A stretch of 48,246 bases of DNA from a virus. The notes under the pieces were generated by a model, which was given only the letters and a program-made list of their open reading frames with translations, was not told where the DNA came from and ran no database searches. The stretch is from positions 1 to 48,246 of the IMG/VR virus record IMGVR_UViG_3300050120_000022. One strand, written 5' to 3'. This document shows, piece after piece, positions 29,395 to 38,019 of this stretch; position 1 is the stretch's first letter; each line of letters begins with the position of its first letter. Position numbers and translations under genes: made by a program.

Positions 29395-29859
29395 ATGCAA
29401 ATCGATGAATTGGAAACAATCAAAGATGTTGAAGTAAACGGCAAGAGCTACATGATTGCCCACATGGATAGCGATACCGGCAGTTGGTTGCTAATGCGTC
29501 TTATGGGCGAATTGCAGTCTGCAATATCAAAGATGGATATTGCAGACGATGCGGCACAGGCTGAAACTGTAGATAATGCGGATACCGCGCAATCTGCTAT
29601 TCAGTTTTTGTTGATGAACCTGGATCAACCAACCTTCAAGATCGTACAGCGCCATGCGTTGAATGTTTGCTACCGTTATGAAACTGTTGGCGGTATGCCA
29701 AAGCCAATGCCGGTAATTCTTTCTAACGGCAAACTCTGCTACAAAGATTTGCAGCATGACATTAAGACTCTTTTGGAGCTAACTTCTCAGGCGTTGTTTG
29801 CGAATCTCTCCCCTTTTTTCTCCAAAGACGGATTGAAAGCAATGCTAACGGGGAATTAG
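29395..29859 (+). CDS. tail assembly chaperone, upstream (G-like) product
   Basis: 154 aa from the ATG at 29395 (AGAGG 5 nt upstream; an earlier TTG is less likely). DVEVNGKSYMIAHMDSDTGSWLLMRLMGEL, then helices. Located between tube and tape measure, as for lambda G. Its end carries a run of four G just before the stop, where a -1 shift opens the next frame. Confidence 0.8.
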   Translation: MQIDELETIKDVEVNGKSYMIAHMDSDTGSWLLMRLMGELQSAISKMDIADDAAQAETVDNADTAQSAIQFLLMNLDQPTFKIVQRHALNVCYRYETVGGMPKPMPVILSNGKLCYKDLQHDIKTLLELTSQALFANLSPFFSKDGLKAMLTGN

Positions 29860-30056
29860 GGTTTTCTCCGATTGAATTTCCAAACATAGATACATTTTTG
29901 TATCGGCCTGTAATTGCTGGAATGTGGCAACAACACGAAGCCAAAGACGGTACATACACATTCAAGGATTTGCTGATTGCACATGAAATACTTGATGTGA
30001 AAGAAACCAACGATAGAGCTTTTGCAGATTGGAAAGCTAACCAAGAGGATGATTAA
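29853..30056 (+). CDS. tail assembly chaperone, T-like extension by -1 frameshift
   Basis: An open frame of 67 codons with no usable start begins at 29853 (ELGFSPIEFPNIDTFLYRPVI...) and ends at TAA 30054-30056. It is in the -1 frame relative to the upstream chaperone gene. At 29848-29853 the sequence ACG GGG A allows GGG in the A site to slip onto GGG. The fused product would be the GT chaperone that wraps the tape measure. The extension is protein-like (WQQHEAKDGTYTFKDLLIAHEIL). Confidence 0.7.
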   Translation, partial: ELGFSPIEFPNIDTFLYRPVIAGMWQQHEAKDGTYTFKDLLIAHEILDVKETNDRAFADWKANQEDD

Positions 30057-30434
30057 ATGAGCACTGAAGCCCAAAAAGCTATTTGGCGAAAACATAGTAA
30101 AAATTACGCCAAAAAGAATAAAGGCAAACTAGCAGAATATGCTAGAAATAGACGTGCCAAAAATTCAAACATTGCAAGAGCAGCAAACTTAAAGTCAAAA
30201 TACAATTTGACTTTAGAACAATTTGAAAAACGTTTTGAAGAGCAAGGTTCTTGCTGTGCGATTTGCAAGGCTACGGAGCCGGGTAGTAAAAACGGCTGGC
30301 ATGTTGACCATTCGCACGTTACTGGAAAAGTACGCGGCATTCTTTGTCATCATTGCAACTTAACAATTGGGCACGCTAAAGATGATGTTGAAAGACTAAA
30401 ACAAATCTTAGATTATTTAGCAGGTGCCTTGTGA
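30057..30434 (+). CDS. HNH endonuclease, endonuclease VII family (paralogue B)
   Basis: 125 aa. CCAICKATEPGSKNGWHVDHSHVTG, then VRGILCHHCNLTIGHAKDD: zinc CxxC pairs and HNH core close to the copies at 2259 and 47474, with a Lys/Arg-rich N-terminal helix. Its ATG abuts the chaperone stop (TAAATG) and its TGA overlaps the tape-measure GTG, so it fills the gap between two tail genes without spare sequence. Likely a homing endonuclease. Confidence 0.85.
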   Translation: MSTEAQKAIWRKHSKNYAKKNKGKLAEYARNRRAKNSNIARAANLKSKYNLTLEQFEKRFEEQGSCCAICKATEPGSKNGWHVDHSHVTGKVRGILCHHCNLTIGHAKDDVERLKQILDYLAGAL

Positions 30435-31984
30435 GTGATATTCAGACCCTTAAATCATACCTTGTATCGTTGGGCTTCAGTGCCGATATGAAACAGTTTC
30501 GCATGTTTCAAGGCACACTTAAAGAGGCTTCCAGCATAGTACAAAAAGAAACAGGGCACATTGCAGCCAACTTGCTTAAATGGCAAGTTGGAGTTGTAGG
30601 CATGTTTGCGGCTGTATCCGGCGCTGTGTTGGGCGCAATGGATCATGTTGCAATGGCAGACCAAGATTTTAGACTATTTGGCGAACGTATGTTTATGGAT
30701 ACGGCGCACGCCAAAAGTTTGAAAATTGCTTTGAATGCTTTGCATGAGCCGTTGAATGCTATTGCTTTCGATCCTGAATTGCACGCACGTTTTAATCAAC
30801 TATACCGCGACCAACAACAGATGCAGGGCGGTTTAGGCGGAGATTTTGAAGGCAACATGAAGGGCATCCGTGATATTCGTTTTGAGTTTACACGTTTGCA
30901 AGTTGAGCTTGAATATCTAACAATGGGAGTTGTTAGCCAACTATTCAAATCGTTGGGGCTTGGCTCCGGTAATCTGTTGCAGACTTTGCAGAAATTGAAT
31001 GGTTGGATTATAGACCATATACCGCAATTGTCTAAACAGTTTTCAGATTACCTAGTACCGATTTTGAAAGACTCCTGGCAAATAATGAAAGATGTTGGAA
31101 TGGTGTTAGGAGACTTGGCAACACAGTTTGCAAACTTCATTGGCGTTATTTCTGGCGATAAGAGCATTGAAGGTTCTATATTCAGTTTTGACAAATTCGC
31201 CAGAGCTATTGAAAAAGTTGTGCATTGGGTTGCTACGGCCCTGGATTACTTTTTGAAGCTGGAGCACGTTGTAAAGGCGCTTGTGCCTACATTAGCCGGT
31301 ATGGGCGCGGGCGCGGGCATTGGCGCGACCATAGGCGCTTTAGGTGGCCCGATAGGTGCGGGCGGCGGCGCTCTCATAGGCGGCGGGCTAGGATTGGCGT
31401 ACAGCGCCATTGCGGGGCTACACAGAAACGGCGCTGGAGCGGGCGCGGCTGCTAGTGTGGGCAATAGCAGCACTGACTACGCGGCAAGCATCGTTGCACT
31501 GGCACGTAGATACCATGTTGATCCAAAATTAGCATTGGCAGTTGCACAGCAAGAAAGCGGCATCAAACAGTTCAAACCAGATGGTAGCTTGCTTGTTAAT
31601 CGCGGCGCACATGGCGAATCGCACGCTACAGGCATTTTTCAATTGGAGCCGGGCACGGCCCGCAGTTTGGCAGTTGATCCAAAAGATGCACAGCAAAACA
31701 TTATTGGCGGCGTTACGCTGCTTGCACAGTTGTTATCGCGTTTCAATGGTAATCAACGGCAAGCCCTTGAACATTATTACGGCAGTAAAAATGCATCGGC
31801 CAATAGCAAGTATGCACAAGACGTAATGAATCGGGAAGGCAGCATAACAATTGGTGAAATTAACATTATGCAGCCTAACTTAGATTACAACGGCGTTGTT
31901 AAGGCTGTTTCTGAAGGCGTGAAACAAAAAGGCGATAAGCAAACGGTACGCAATCTAGCTGTACTAACTACGGTGTATAACTAA
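30431..31984 (+). CDS. tape measure protein with lytic transglycosylase domain
   Basis: 517 aa, GTG start. Short for a tape measure, which predicts a short tail. Helical N terminus, Gly/Ala-rich hydrophobic stretch at 285-330 (MGAGAGIGATIGALGGPIGAG), then an SLT-type transglycosylase at about 350-470: catalytic E375 in VAQQESGIKQF, GIFQLEPGTARSL at 401-413, and NQRQALEHYYG. The enzyme would open the peptidoglycan during DNA entry. Confidence 0.85.
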   Translation: MSDIQTLKSYLVSLGFSADMKQFRMFQGTLKEASSIVQKETGHIAANLLKWQVGVVGMFAAVSGAVLGAMDHVAMADQDFRLFGERMFMDTAHAKSLKIALNALHEPLNAIAFDPELHARFNQLYRDQQQMQGGLGGDFEGNMKGIRDIRFEFTRLQVELEYLTMGVVSQLFKSLGLGSGNLLQTLQKLNGWIIDHIPQLSKQFSDYLVPILKDSWQIMKDVGMVLGDLATQFANFIGVISGDKSIEGSIFSFDKFARAIEKVVHWVATALDYFLKLEHVVKALVPTLAGMGAGAGIGATIGALGGPIGAGGGALIGGGLGLAYSAIAGLHRNGAGAGAAASVGNSSTDYAASIVALARRYHVDPKLALAVAQQESGIKQFKPDGSLLVNRGAHGESHATGIFQLEPGTARSLAVDPKDAQQNIIGGVTLLAQLLSRFNGNQRQALEHYYGSKNASANSKYAQDVMNREGSITIGEINIMQPNLDYNGVVKAVSEGVKQKGDKQTVRNLAVLTTVYN

Positions 31985-32811
31985 TGCCAGGCGGCGCTGA
32001 AATATCGGTATTGGCGGCACAAGCCTTATCATTGTTGGCTGTAGTGGCTACGCCTATAGTTACTTCAGATCAAGTGAACACGCAAGATATTCAAAGCTCT
32101 AGCGTGCCTTATCGTGCGCCTCAACAAAACAATCCGGCTGTTTACTCTATCACTGAAACAACGCCATCTAGCAGTAGCACTACTGTTGTTGGCGGGCAAC
32201 AGCTAACACAGCAAATTTCATCTGTAAGTACAATGTATGTGTTCGATGCTGTGTTACAAGCTAACCATGATAGAAAGCTAACTCCTACAAAGCAGCCTTT
32301 GCAGACTGGTTATAACATTGCAGACCATGCTGTTTTGCAACAAGCTGTAGTAGTTTTAGAAATTGGTATGTCTGATGCAATGGCGGCTTTCTCGCCTGGG
32401 ATGTGGTCGGGCAATTCATCTAAGAGTGTTTCAGCCTATCAAACAATTGTTAGTTTGATGGAGAATCGTCAATTACTAACTCTTAGCACACGTCAACAGA
32501 CTTATCAAAACATGATGATTACAGGCATTGAATCGCCTGAAACAAATAAGACGTTTAGGAGTTTGAAAGCTAGAATTACATTTACTCAAATATACTTAGT
32601 AACTGTAGCTAGCCAAATACAAAGCGCACGGCCAAACGCCACGGATTCAACACAGCTTGCAACCGTGCAACCGGCTCCGGTACCGGCTTCAGTAACTCAG
32701 CAAAACACAGTTTCAGGCATTGATCCAACCGTTAATTATGGCGCGGCTGGAGATTTGTCTAGCAATCCAATGATTGTAACCGGCACAGATCAAGGTGTAA
32801 ACCTACCATGA
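31984..32811 (+). CDS. tail hub adaptor with Dit-like N-terminal domain
   Basis: 275 aa. Core segment TMYVFDAVLQANHDRKLTPTKQPLQTGYNIADHAVLQQAVVVLEIGMSD read in pieces matches the Dit-like domain that caps the tube (FDAVL..H, PLQTGYNIADH). C-terminal 70 residues are Thr/Gln/Pro-rich. The start codon context ATGCCAGG holds the single CCAGG on the + strand of the genome. Confidence 0.7.
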   Translation: MPGGAEISVLAAQALSLLAVVATPIVTSDQVNTQDIQSSSVPYRAPQQNNPAVYSITETTPSSSSTTVVGGQQLTQQISSVSTMYVFDAVLQANHDRKLTPTKQPLQTGYNIADHAVLQQAVVVLEIGMSDAMAAFSPGMWSGNSSKSVSAYQTIVSLMENRQLLTLSTRQQTYQNMMITGIESPETNKTFRSLKARITFTQIYLVTVASQIQSARPNATDSTQLATVQPAPVPASVTQQNTVSGIDPTVNYGAAGDLSSNPMIVTGTDQGVNLP

Positions 32812-33146
32812 ATCAAGTTGTACCATTAACTAATGCGCCTAACCAGACGTTTCAAATTTTGCTTGCTATCAACAACACGCAAGTAAGGTTAAATCTGTCT
32901 ATTAGCTACAATGAAATGGCGAATTATTGGGTAATGGACGTAAGCGATAACAACGGAAATATCTTGCTTGTTGGAGTACCTTTGATAACCGGCAGTTGGC
33001 CCGCCGCAAACGTGCTAGATCAATACCAATACTTAAACATTGGCAGCGCGTATGTTATCAATGTTAGTAATTCAGATGTAAATGATTATCCAAACGCTAC
33101 AGACTTAGGAACGGATTTCATTTTGGTGTGGGGCGATAATGTCTAG
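32808..33146 (+). CDS. baseplate plug-like protein, DUF6983 type
   Basis: 112 aa, beta-rich: FQILLAINNTQVRLNLSISYNE, YWVMDVSDNNGNILLVGVPLITG, LGTDFILVWG. This resembles the cyanophage Pam3 plug (gp18) family found between hub adaptor and hub in small myophages. Overlaps both neighbours. Confidence 0.7.
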   Translation: MNQVVPLTNAPNQTFQILLAINNTQVRLNLSISYNEMANYWVMDVSDNNGNILLVGVPLITGSWPAANVLDQYQYLNIGSAYVINVSNSDVNDYPNATDLGTDFILVWGDNV

Positions 33147-34098
33147 TGCATCTTCGCCTATCTATCAATTTGGCCGTGCATGGAAAGTGACTATAACAAC
33201 CTTTCCTGATGCACAAGGCAACTCGCAAATCATTACAGCTTTCAGTAACTCATGGACGCCAGAGCCGTTGCGTATGACGTTCGATTGCTACCAAACTACA
33301 GCCGGTGATGGTTTTTGGTTTGGTGATATTGCTCTGTACAATTTGAATGATCCAACTACTCAAACCATTTTGAAACAAGGCATGATGGTTAAACTTGAGG
33401 CCGGTTATCAGAATCAGCCGTTAGGCACAATCTACGAAGGTATGCTAATGCAACCTATGTGGGAACGTGAAAACGGCGTTGACTTCAAACTAACTTTGCA
33501 TTGCATTGTTGGATTGGTGGAACAAACTAACAATTTTGTTGCTTTATCGGTTGCGGGCGGTCTAACTCAAAGACAAATTGTTGCTAGAATGGCATCGGCG
33601 GCGGTTAATCCTCTTGATGACAGCAATGTAAATTTGCCTAGCACTACAACATCATCTCGCGGTGAAGTTATATTTGGTCAACCGTTAGATTATTTTGATA
33701 GGATCGCACGCAATCAAGGCTCTAACTGTTGGTTTACAAATCAAGCTATAAACATTGGTACTTTACTTAGATCAACTGGAGCTATACCCACATTAGTTTA
33801 TGGCCCCGGCACTGGTTTAATCGGCACGCCAATACAGACGCAAGACGGCGTAGAAATAAAAGTTTTGCTTGACGCAAGAGCACAGTTAGCAAGTCAATTT
33901 CAATTAACTCCTAGCGATACTATCAAGCAGTTTCCTAGAGCCAATGATAGTTACCCAACTATCTTAGATGCTAAAGGCTTGTACACTATCGCGGCTGTTA
34001 GACACTATGGAGATTCACGCGGCGAAGATTGGTATACCGCGATAACTGGTTACACTTATGTTGGTTCAATTCTATCGCTGCTTTCTCCACCATTTTAA
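33139..34098 (+). CDS. baseplate hub protein (gpD/gp27-like)
   Basis: 319 aa. The N-terminal half shows the hub beta domains (FGRAWKVTITTFPDAQGNSQ, PEPLRMTFDCYQTT, MMVKLEAGYQNQPLGTIYEGML); later GGLTQRQIVARMAS and LDYFDRIARNQGSNCWFTNQAINIG. The layout corresponds to the trimeric hub that carries the spike encoded next. Confidence 0.75.
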   Translation: MSSASSPIYQFGRAWKVTITTFPDAQGNSQIITAFSNSWTPEPLRMTFDCYQTTAGDGFWFGDIALYNLNDPTTQTILKQGMMVKLEAGYQNQPLGTIYEGMLMQPMWERENGVDFKLTLHCIVGLVEQTNNFVALSVAGGLTQRQIVARMASAAVNPLDDSNVNLPSTTTSSRGEVIFGQPLDYFDRIARNQGSNCWFTNQAINIGTLLRSTGAIPTLVYGPGTGLIGTPIQTQDGVEIKVLLDARAQLASQFQLTPSDTIKQFPRANDSYPTILDAKGLYTIAAVRHYGDSRGEDWYTAITGYTYVGSILSLLSPPF

Positions 34099-34100
34099 TT

Positions 34101-34796
34101 ATGAGCACACAACCATTTATCGGCACAGTAACAGAGGCACAGCGGCTAAAGATTGAAGCTGCTGTACATAAAGCAGCTACTAAAGCGGCTGTGTATGGTT
34201 TGCGCGTTGCTATGCCTGGAATCATCCAAAGTTTTGATCCTGTTAAGCAGACTGTAACCGTACAGTTGGCAATCACAGATCAAATCAAATTGAATGGAGT
34301 AATTTCTAACCAAGTTATACCAATTTTGCCTGATGTTCCTATTATAATTCCACGCGGCGGGGCAGTGTCTTTAACTTTGCCAATTCAACAAGGCGACGAA
34401 TGTTTAGTCATTCTAGCTGATATGTGCATTGATGCATGGTTTGATAGCGGCAAGGTAAGTAATCAGCAAAAGTTGCGGCGGCATGACTTATCAGACGGAT
34501 TTGCAATTCTTGGCCCCTGGAGTCAACCCCGCGTCTTAGAGGCGTTCTCACAGACACAGGCGCAGCTTAGGAACGATACTAACGGCCCGGCTGATGTTGC
34601 CGTGTCTGTTGGAGCTACTGAGGCTTCTATAGCGGCTGGAGCCACGTCTGTAGAGGTTGACGGTACCCATGTAACCCTAACCGGCTTGCTTGCTCTTAGC
34701 GGCGCTCCGGTTGCCTCTGCAACTTCAGCCACACTTTCTTTTCCCGTAAAAATCGGTTCTGTGACATACTACCTGAAATTGAGTGCAACCCCATGA
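34101..34796 (+). CDS. baseplate spike, Gp138-like
   Basis: 231 aa from the ATG at 34101. Gp138 N-terminal domain: GLRVAMPGIIQSFDPVKQTVTVQLAI, VPIIIPRGGAVSLTLPIQQGDECLVILADMCIDAWF in adjoining segments, HDLSDGFAILGPW. The C-terminal part is a repetitive beta region (GATEASIAAGATSVEVDGTHVTL), likely the membrane-piercing tip. Confidence 0.85.
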   Translation: MSTQPFIGTVTEAQRLKIEAAVHKAATKAAVYGLRVAMPGIIQSFDPVKQTVTVQLAITDQIKLNGVISNQVIPILPDVPIIIPRGGAVSLTLPIQQGDECLVILADMCIDAWFDSGKVSNQQKLRRHDLSDGFAILGPWSQPRVLEAFSQTQAQLRNDTNGPADVAVSVGATEASIAAGATSVEVDGTHVTLTGLLALSGAPVASATSATLSFPVKIGSVTYYLKLSATP

Positions 34797-35188
34797 GTCA
34801 ACCGCTAATTTCAGTACGGCAGTTAGATGCAAACCATGATGTATTGTGGGGAAATGGGCAAGGCAACTTTTTAGTTGATTTGCAAGCTGTTGCACAAATT
34901 ATTCAGACAACATTGTTACTTTTGCAAGGTGAATGGTGGGCTAACATCAACGAGGGTTTACCACTGTTTCAATCTATTTTAGGATCGAATAGCGGCAAAG
35001 CTCCAGATGCTATAAGCCTTTTGATTCAGCAAACCATTTTAAGTGTGCGATATGTAACTGGCATTTCAAACATTGTTACAACGTTTGCACCTAACAGAGC
35101 TTTTACATTTTCTTGTTTAGTAGCAACTCAATTTGGAGTTATACAAGTTAGTTTTCAACCTGCTACACAGGCGGTATTGCCCACATGA
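34793..35188 (+). CDS. baseplate wedge, gp25-like
   Basis: 131 aa. DVLWGNGQGNFLVDLQAVAQIIQTTLLLLQGEWWANINEGLPL read in parts gives the gp25/lysozyme-like wedge pattern with EWW...GLP, and RYVTGISNIVTTFAP in the C-terminal half. ATGA overlaps on both sides. Confidence 0.8.
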   Translation: MSQPLISVRQLDANHDVLWGNGQGNFLVDLQAVAQIIQTTLLLLQGEWWANINEGLPLFQSILGSNSGKAPDAISLLIQQTILSVRYVTGISNIVTTFAPNRAFTFSCLVATQFGVIQVSFQPATQAVLPT

Positions 35189-36405
35189 GTACACCAGCAT
35201 ATTTTGCACCTTACATTGATTCGGCGGGCTTGCACTTACCGGGCTATGCTAGCATTTTGCAATATGAAGAAAATGCGTTTAGCTCTGTGTTTGGGCAGTC
35301 TGTTTCAAACACAGACGATGGAGCAGATGAACAGTGGATTTCTATTTTTTCGTTGTTAATCAACGATGCTTTCAACACTGCTCAACTAGCAGTAAATGCG
35401 CGGTCGCCTGTAACTGCTATTGGCGCAGATTTAGATTCAATCTGTAAGATCAACGGGCTTGCCCGCAATGCCGCGTCTTCATCCACTGCGGTTTTAACTA
35501 TTGTTGGAACGCCTGGAACTGTGTTAACTAATTGCGTAGCACAGGATATTAACAACTATCTTTGGGATTTGCCGATTAGCTTTACTATACCAAATACAGG
35601 CACAATCAATGTAACTGCAACTTGCGAAACTTTGGGCGCAATTGCAGCGGCTCCAAACACGATCAACATTCGCTCTACTCCAACTTCAGGATGGACTAGC
35701 GTAAACAACGCTAGCGCCGCTGCATTGGGTTTGCCTCAAGAGTCAGATTCTCAGTTGAGGGCGCGGCAAGCTCTTTCGGTTTCGTTGCCATCTAAAACGC
35801 TAGTTGCTGGCACGCTAGCAGGTATTGCAGCCGTTACGAATGTGTCACGATACAACCAAGGGCAACCAACCCCCGGTGGCCCCGGCACTTCAGTTGAAAA
35901 TCCAACTGGCGGTGTTGATTCATGGGGCAATCCAGCGCATTCTATTAGCATGGTTGTTGAGGGCGGGGCAGACTTAGATGTTGCTACCGCAATTTATAAC
36001 AACAAGTGCCCCGGATGCTTGACAAACGGCACAACGCCAATTACTGTAACTGATCCTGTTTCCGGCGCGTCAATGGTAATTAGTTTTTTCCGTCCAACCT
36101 ACATACCAATTTATGTAATTTTGAATGTGCATGGTTTGACAGGATACAACAGCGCGGTACAGTCTGCTATTCAGTTAGCAGTTACAAACTATTTGAACGC
36201 TTTGCAGATTGGCGAGTCAATTACAATTTCTGGATTGTATGCGGCGGCAATGGCTGTAATGCCTAACATTCTTTTGCCTCAATTTTCAGTGCAAAGTTTG
36301 TACGCTGCTATAACTCCAACTCCAACAACTAGCGTTGATATAGCAATCAATTTTAACGCGGTTGCCCAAGGTACTCTAGCAAACATCATTGTAAACAACG
36401 TGTAA
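35185..36405 (+). CDS. baseplate J-like wedge protein
   Basis: 406 aa. Typical gpJ features: QWISIFSLLINDAFNTAQLAVNARSPVTAIGADLDSICKINGLARN in segments near 45-95, ESDSQLRARQALSVSLPS at about 190, GIAAVTNVSRYNQGQPTPGG, and a C-terminal IQLAVTNYLNALQIGESITISGLYAAAM. Assembles the baseplate wedge with the gp25-like and DUF2612 proteins. Confidence 0.88.
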   Translation: MSTPAYFAPYIDSAGLHLPGYASILQYEENAFSSVFGQSVSNTDDGADEQWISIFSLLINDAFNTAQLAVNARSPVTAIGADLDSICKINGLARNAASSSTAVLTIVGTPGTVLTNCVAQDINNYLWDLPISFTIPNTGTINVTATCETLGAIAAAPNTINIRSTPTSGWTSVNNASAAALGLPQESDSQLRARQALSVSLPSKTLVAGTLAGIAAVTNVSRYNQGQPTPGGPGTSVENPTGGVDSWGNPAHSISMVVEGGADLDVATAIYNNKCPGCLTNGTTPITVTDPVSGASMVISFFRPTYIPIYVILNVHGLTGYNSAVQSAIQLAVTNYLNALQIGESITISGLYAAAMAVMPNILLPQFSVQSLYAAITPTPTTSVDIAINFNAVAQGTLANIIVNNV

Positions 36406-36407
36406 CT

Positions 36408-37040
36408 ATGCCCCTATACGGTCAAAGCGGTTACGGTACTGGTAGATACGGAATAGCAGACTACGGCCCCATTTACAAAATGCCGTTGTCTTACTACCTA
36501 GCCATGTTCACGTCACAGTATAAAAATTCCCCGCGTCTGTTAGCATGGGCGGCAAAAGCATGGCAACCTATTGATGATTTAACTAACTGCTTGGCATTCA
36601 TTACAAGCGGTTACGATTTAGATTTAGCAGTTGGTTTTCAATTAGATGTTTGTGGGCAATTGATCGGGCAACTTAGACAAGTTGGATTTCAACCTACAGG
36701 TGGAGTTAGCCCAATACTTGACGATGCCACTTACAGATTGTTGTTGTACGCACGTAGAGCGCAAAACAATTGGGATGGTAAGCTAAATAGCTTGTATCCT
36801 CTTTGGCAAACATTGTTTCCTAGCGGTAGGTTAGTAATCAATGATAATCAGAATATGACTTGTACAGTTATATTGTCTGGTACATTTACATCTATCATTG
36901 AAGATTTGATTACCAACGGTTACATTGTGCCGCGTCCTGAAGGTGTTTTGTACACTTACGTTTACTCTGAGTTGCCGATATTCGGCGCGGATTTGAATAA
37001 TGCTTACGTTGCTGGCGCTGATTTAGGCCACGCAAGTTAG
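36408..37040 (+). CDS. baseplate protein, DUF2612 / gpI-like
   Basis: 210 aa. YGQSGYGTGRYGIADYGP at 4-21, then a helical LAMFTSQYKNSPRLLAWAAKAWQPIDD, GFQLDVCGQLIGQLR, ILDDATYRLLLYARRAQNNWDG, which is the DUF2612 pattern. Links baseplate to the fibre encoded next. Ends in an ADLNNAYVAGADLGHAS repeat. Confidence 0.8.
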   Translation: MPLYGQSGYGTGRYGIADYGPIYKMPLSYYLAMFTSQYKNSPRLLAWAAKAWQPIDDLTNCLAFITSGYDLDLAVGFQLDVCGQLIGQLRQVGFQPTGGVSPILDDATYRLLLYARRAQNNWDGKLNSLYPLWQTLFPSGRLVINDNQNMTCTVILSGTFTSIIEDLITNGYIVPRPEGVLYTYVYSELPIFGADLNNAYVAGADLGHAS

Positions 37041-37048
37041 GGGATAAC

Positions 37049-38008
37049 ATGGCAGGAACAAGCAATTTCTTACAACATAATCCGACAGCGGCCAACCAAG
37101 AGGATGACGCAACGTATGCGGCAGATTCAACGCGCACAGGTGGCATAGGTGTAGATCAAATTATGCCGTCTGTATGGATGAATAAAATCTGGTATCAGGC
37201 TAGTACGTTTATTGCTGCATTTGCCGGGGCGCTTGCTAATAAGGGCTACAACTTGAGCGATGCTAATTTATCTACGCTTGAAGCCGTGTTAGCAAATGTA
37301 CTTACAACCGCTGATACTAAACCGCCTCTTGTTACCGTGGCGTTTAGTCCTACTCCAACATTCAATGCTGGAGTAGCAAACGGTTTTGATATGGTTCTAA
37401 CTGGCAATGTTACAAGCTCTGCTTTGGTTGGGCAAACAGTTGGGCAAATTATTACTTTTTGCATAAAAAATACAGGTTCATTCAGCTTTGTATTTCCGTC
37501 TTCATTCAATGGAGCACAAGCAATAGCAGCAAACACAACAACGATTCAAGCATTTATTGTAAGGGAAGATGGAACAATTTGGCCGTATGCTGAAAAAGCA
37601 TTAGGTTTTACTCCTGTACAGCAAGGAACCGGAGTAGGACAACTAACCAACCTTATTAAAATGGGTTGGAGCGGAACTGCTCTTAAAGCAACGGTTGATA
37701 CTACTGATTTAGGCGCGTTAGTTCTGCTTAGTCAGTTTGTTAATGTATTTGCTGCTAACGGCTCTGCGATGTTGCCGGGCGGTTTGATTTTGAAATGGGG
37801 GCACGTTACTACAGATATAAACGGCGGCACTTTGCCGGTTAGTTTCAACGCTCCATTTCCAAATAATTGTTATGGTGTGTATCCTGTCACAAGCTCAACA
37901 ACTGACAGAATCACTTACATTGTAAATGGAACCGTTACAACTAGCGGCTTTACAATCGGTAACAACGGCTCAAGCGGCTTTGCATTCTGGTTTGCAATCG
38001 GTAACTAG
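37049..38008 (+). CDS. tail fibre protein with gp53-like C-terminal domain
   Basis: 319 aa. The N terminus may attach to the baseplate (FLQHNPTAANQEDDATYAAD). The middle has GFTPVQQGTGVGQLTNLIKMGWSGTAL, a module common in tail fibres. The last 75 residues (GGLILKWGHVTTDINGGTLPVSF ... GFAFWFAIGN) match the gp53-like receptor-binding knob. No signal peptide, in contrast to the following genes. Confidence 0.82.
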   Translation: MAGTSNFLQHNPTAANQEDDATYAADSTRTGGIGVDQIMPSVWMNKIWYQASTFIAAFAGALANKGYNLSDANLSTLEAVLANVLTTADTKPPLVTVAFSPTPTFNAGVANGFDMVLTGNVTSSALVGQTVGQIITFCIKNTGSFSFVFPSSFNGAQAIAANTTTIQAFIVREDGTIWPYAEKALGFTPVQQGTGVGQLTNLIKMGWSGTALKATVDTTDLGALVLLSQFVNVFAANGSAMLPGGLILKWGHVTTDINGGTLPVSFNAPFPNNCYGVYPVTSSTTDRITYIVNGTVTTSGFTIGNNGSSGFAFWFAIGN

Positions 38009-38019
38009 GAGTTACTTCA

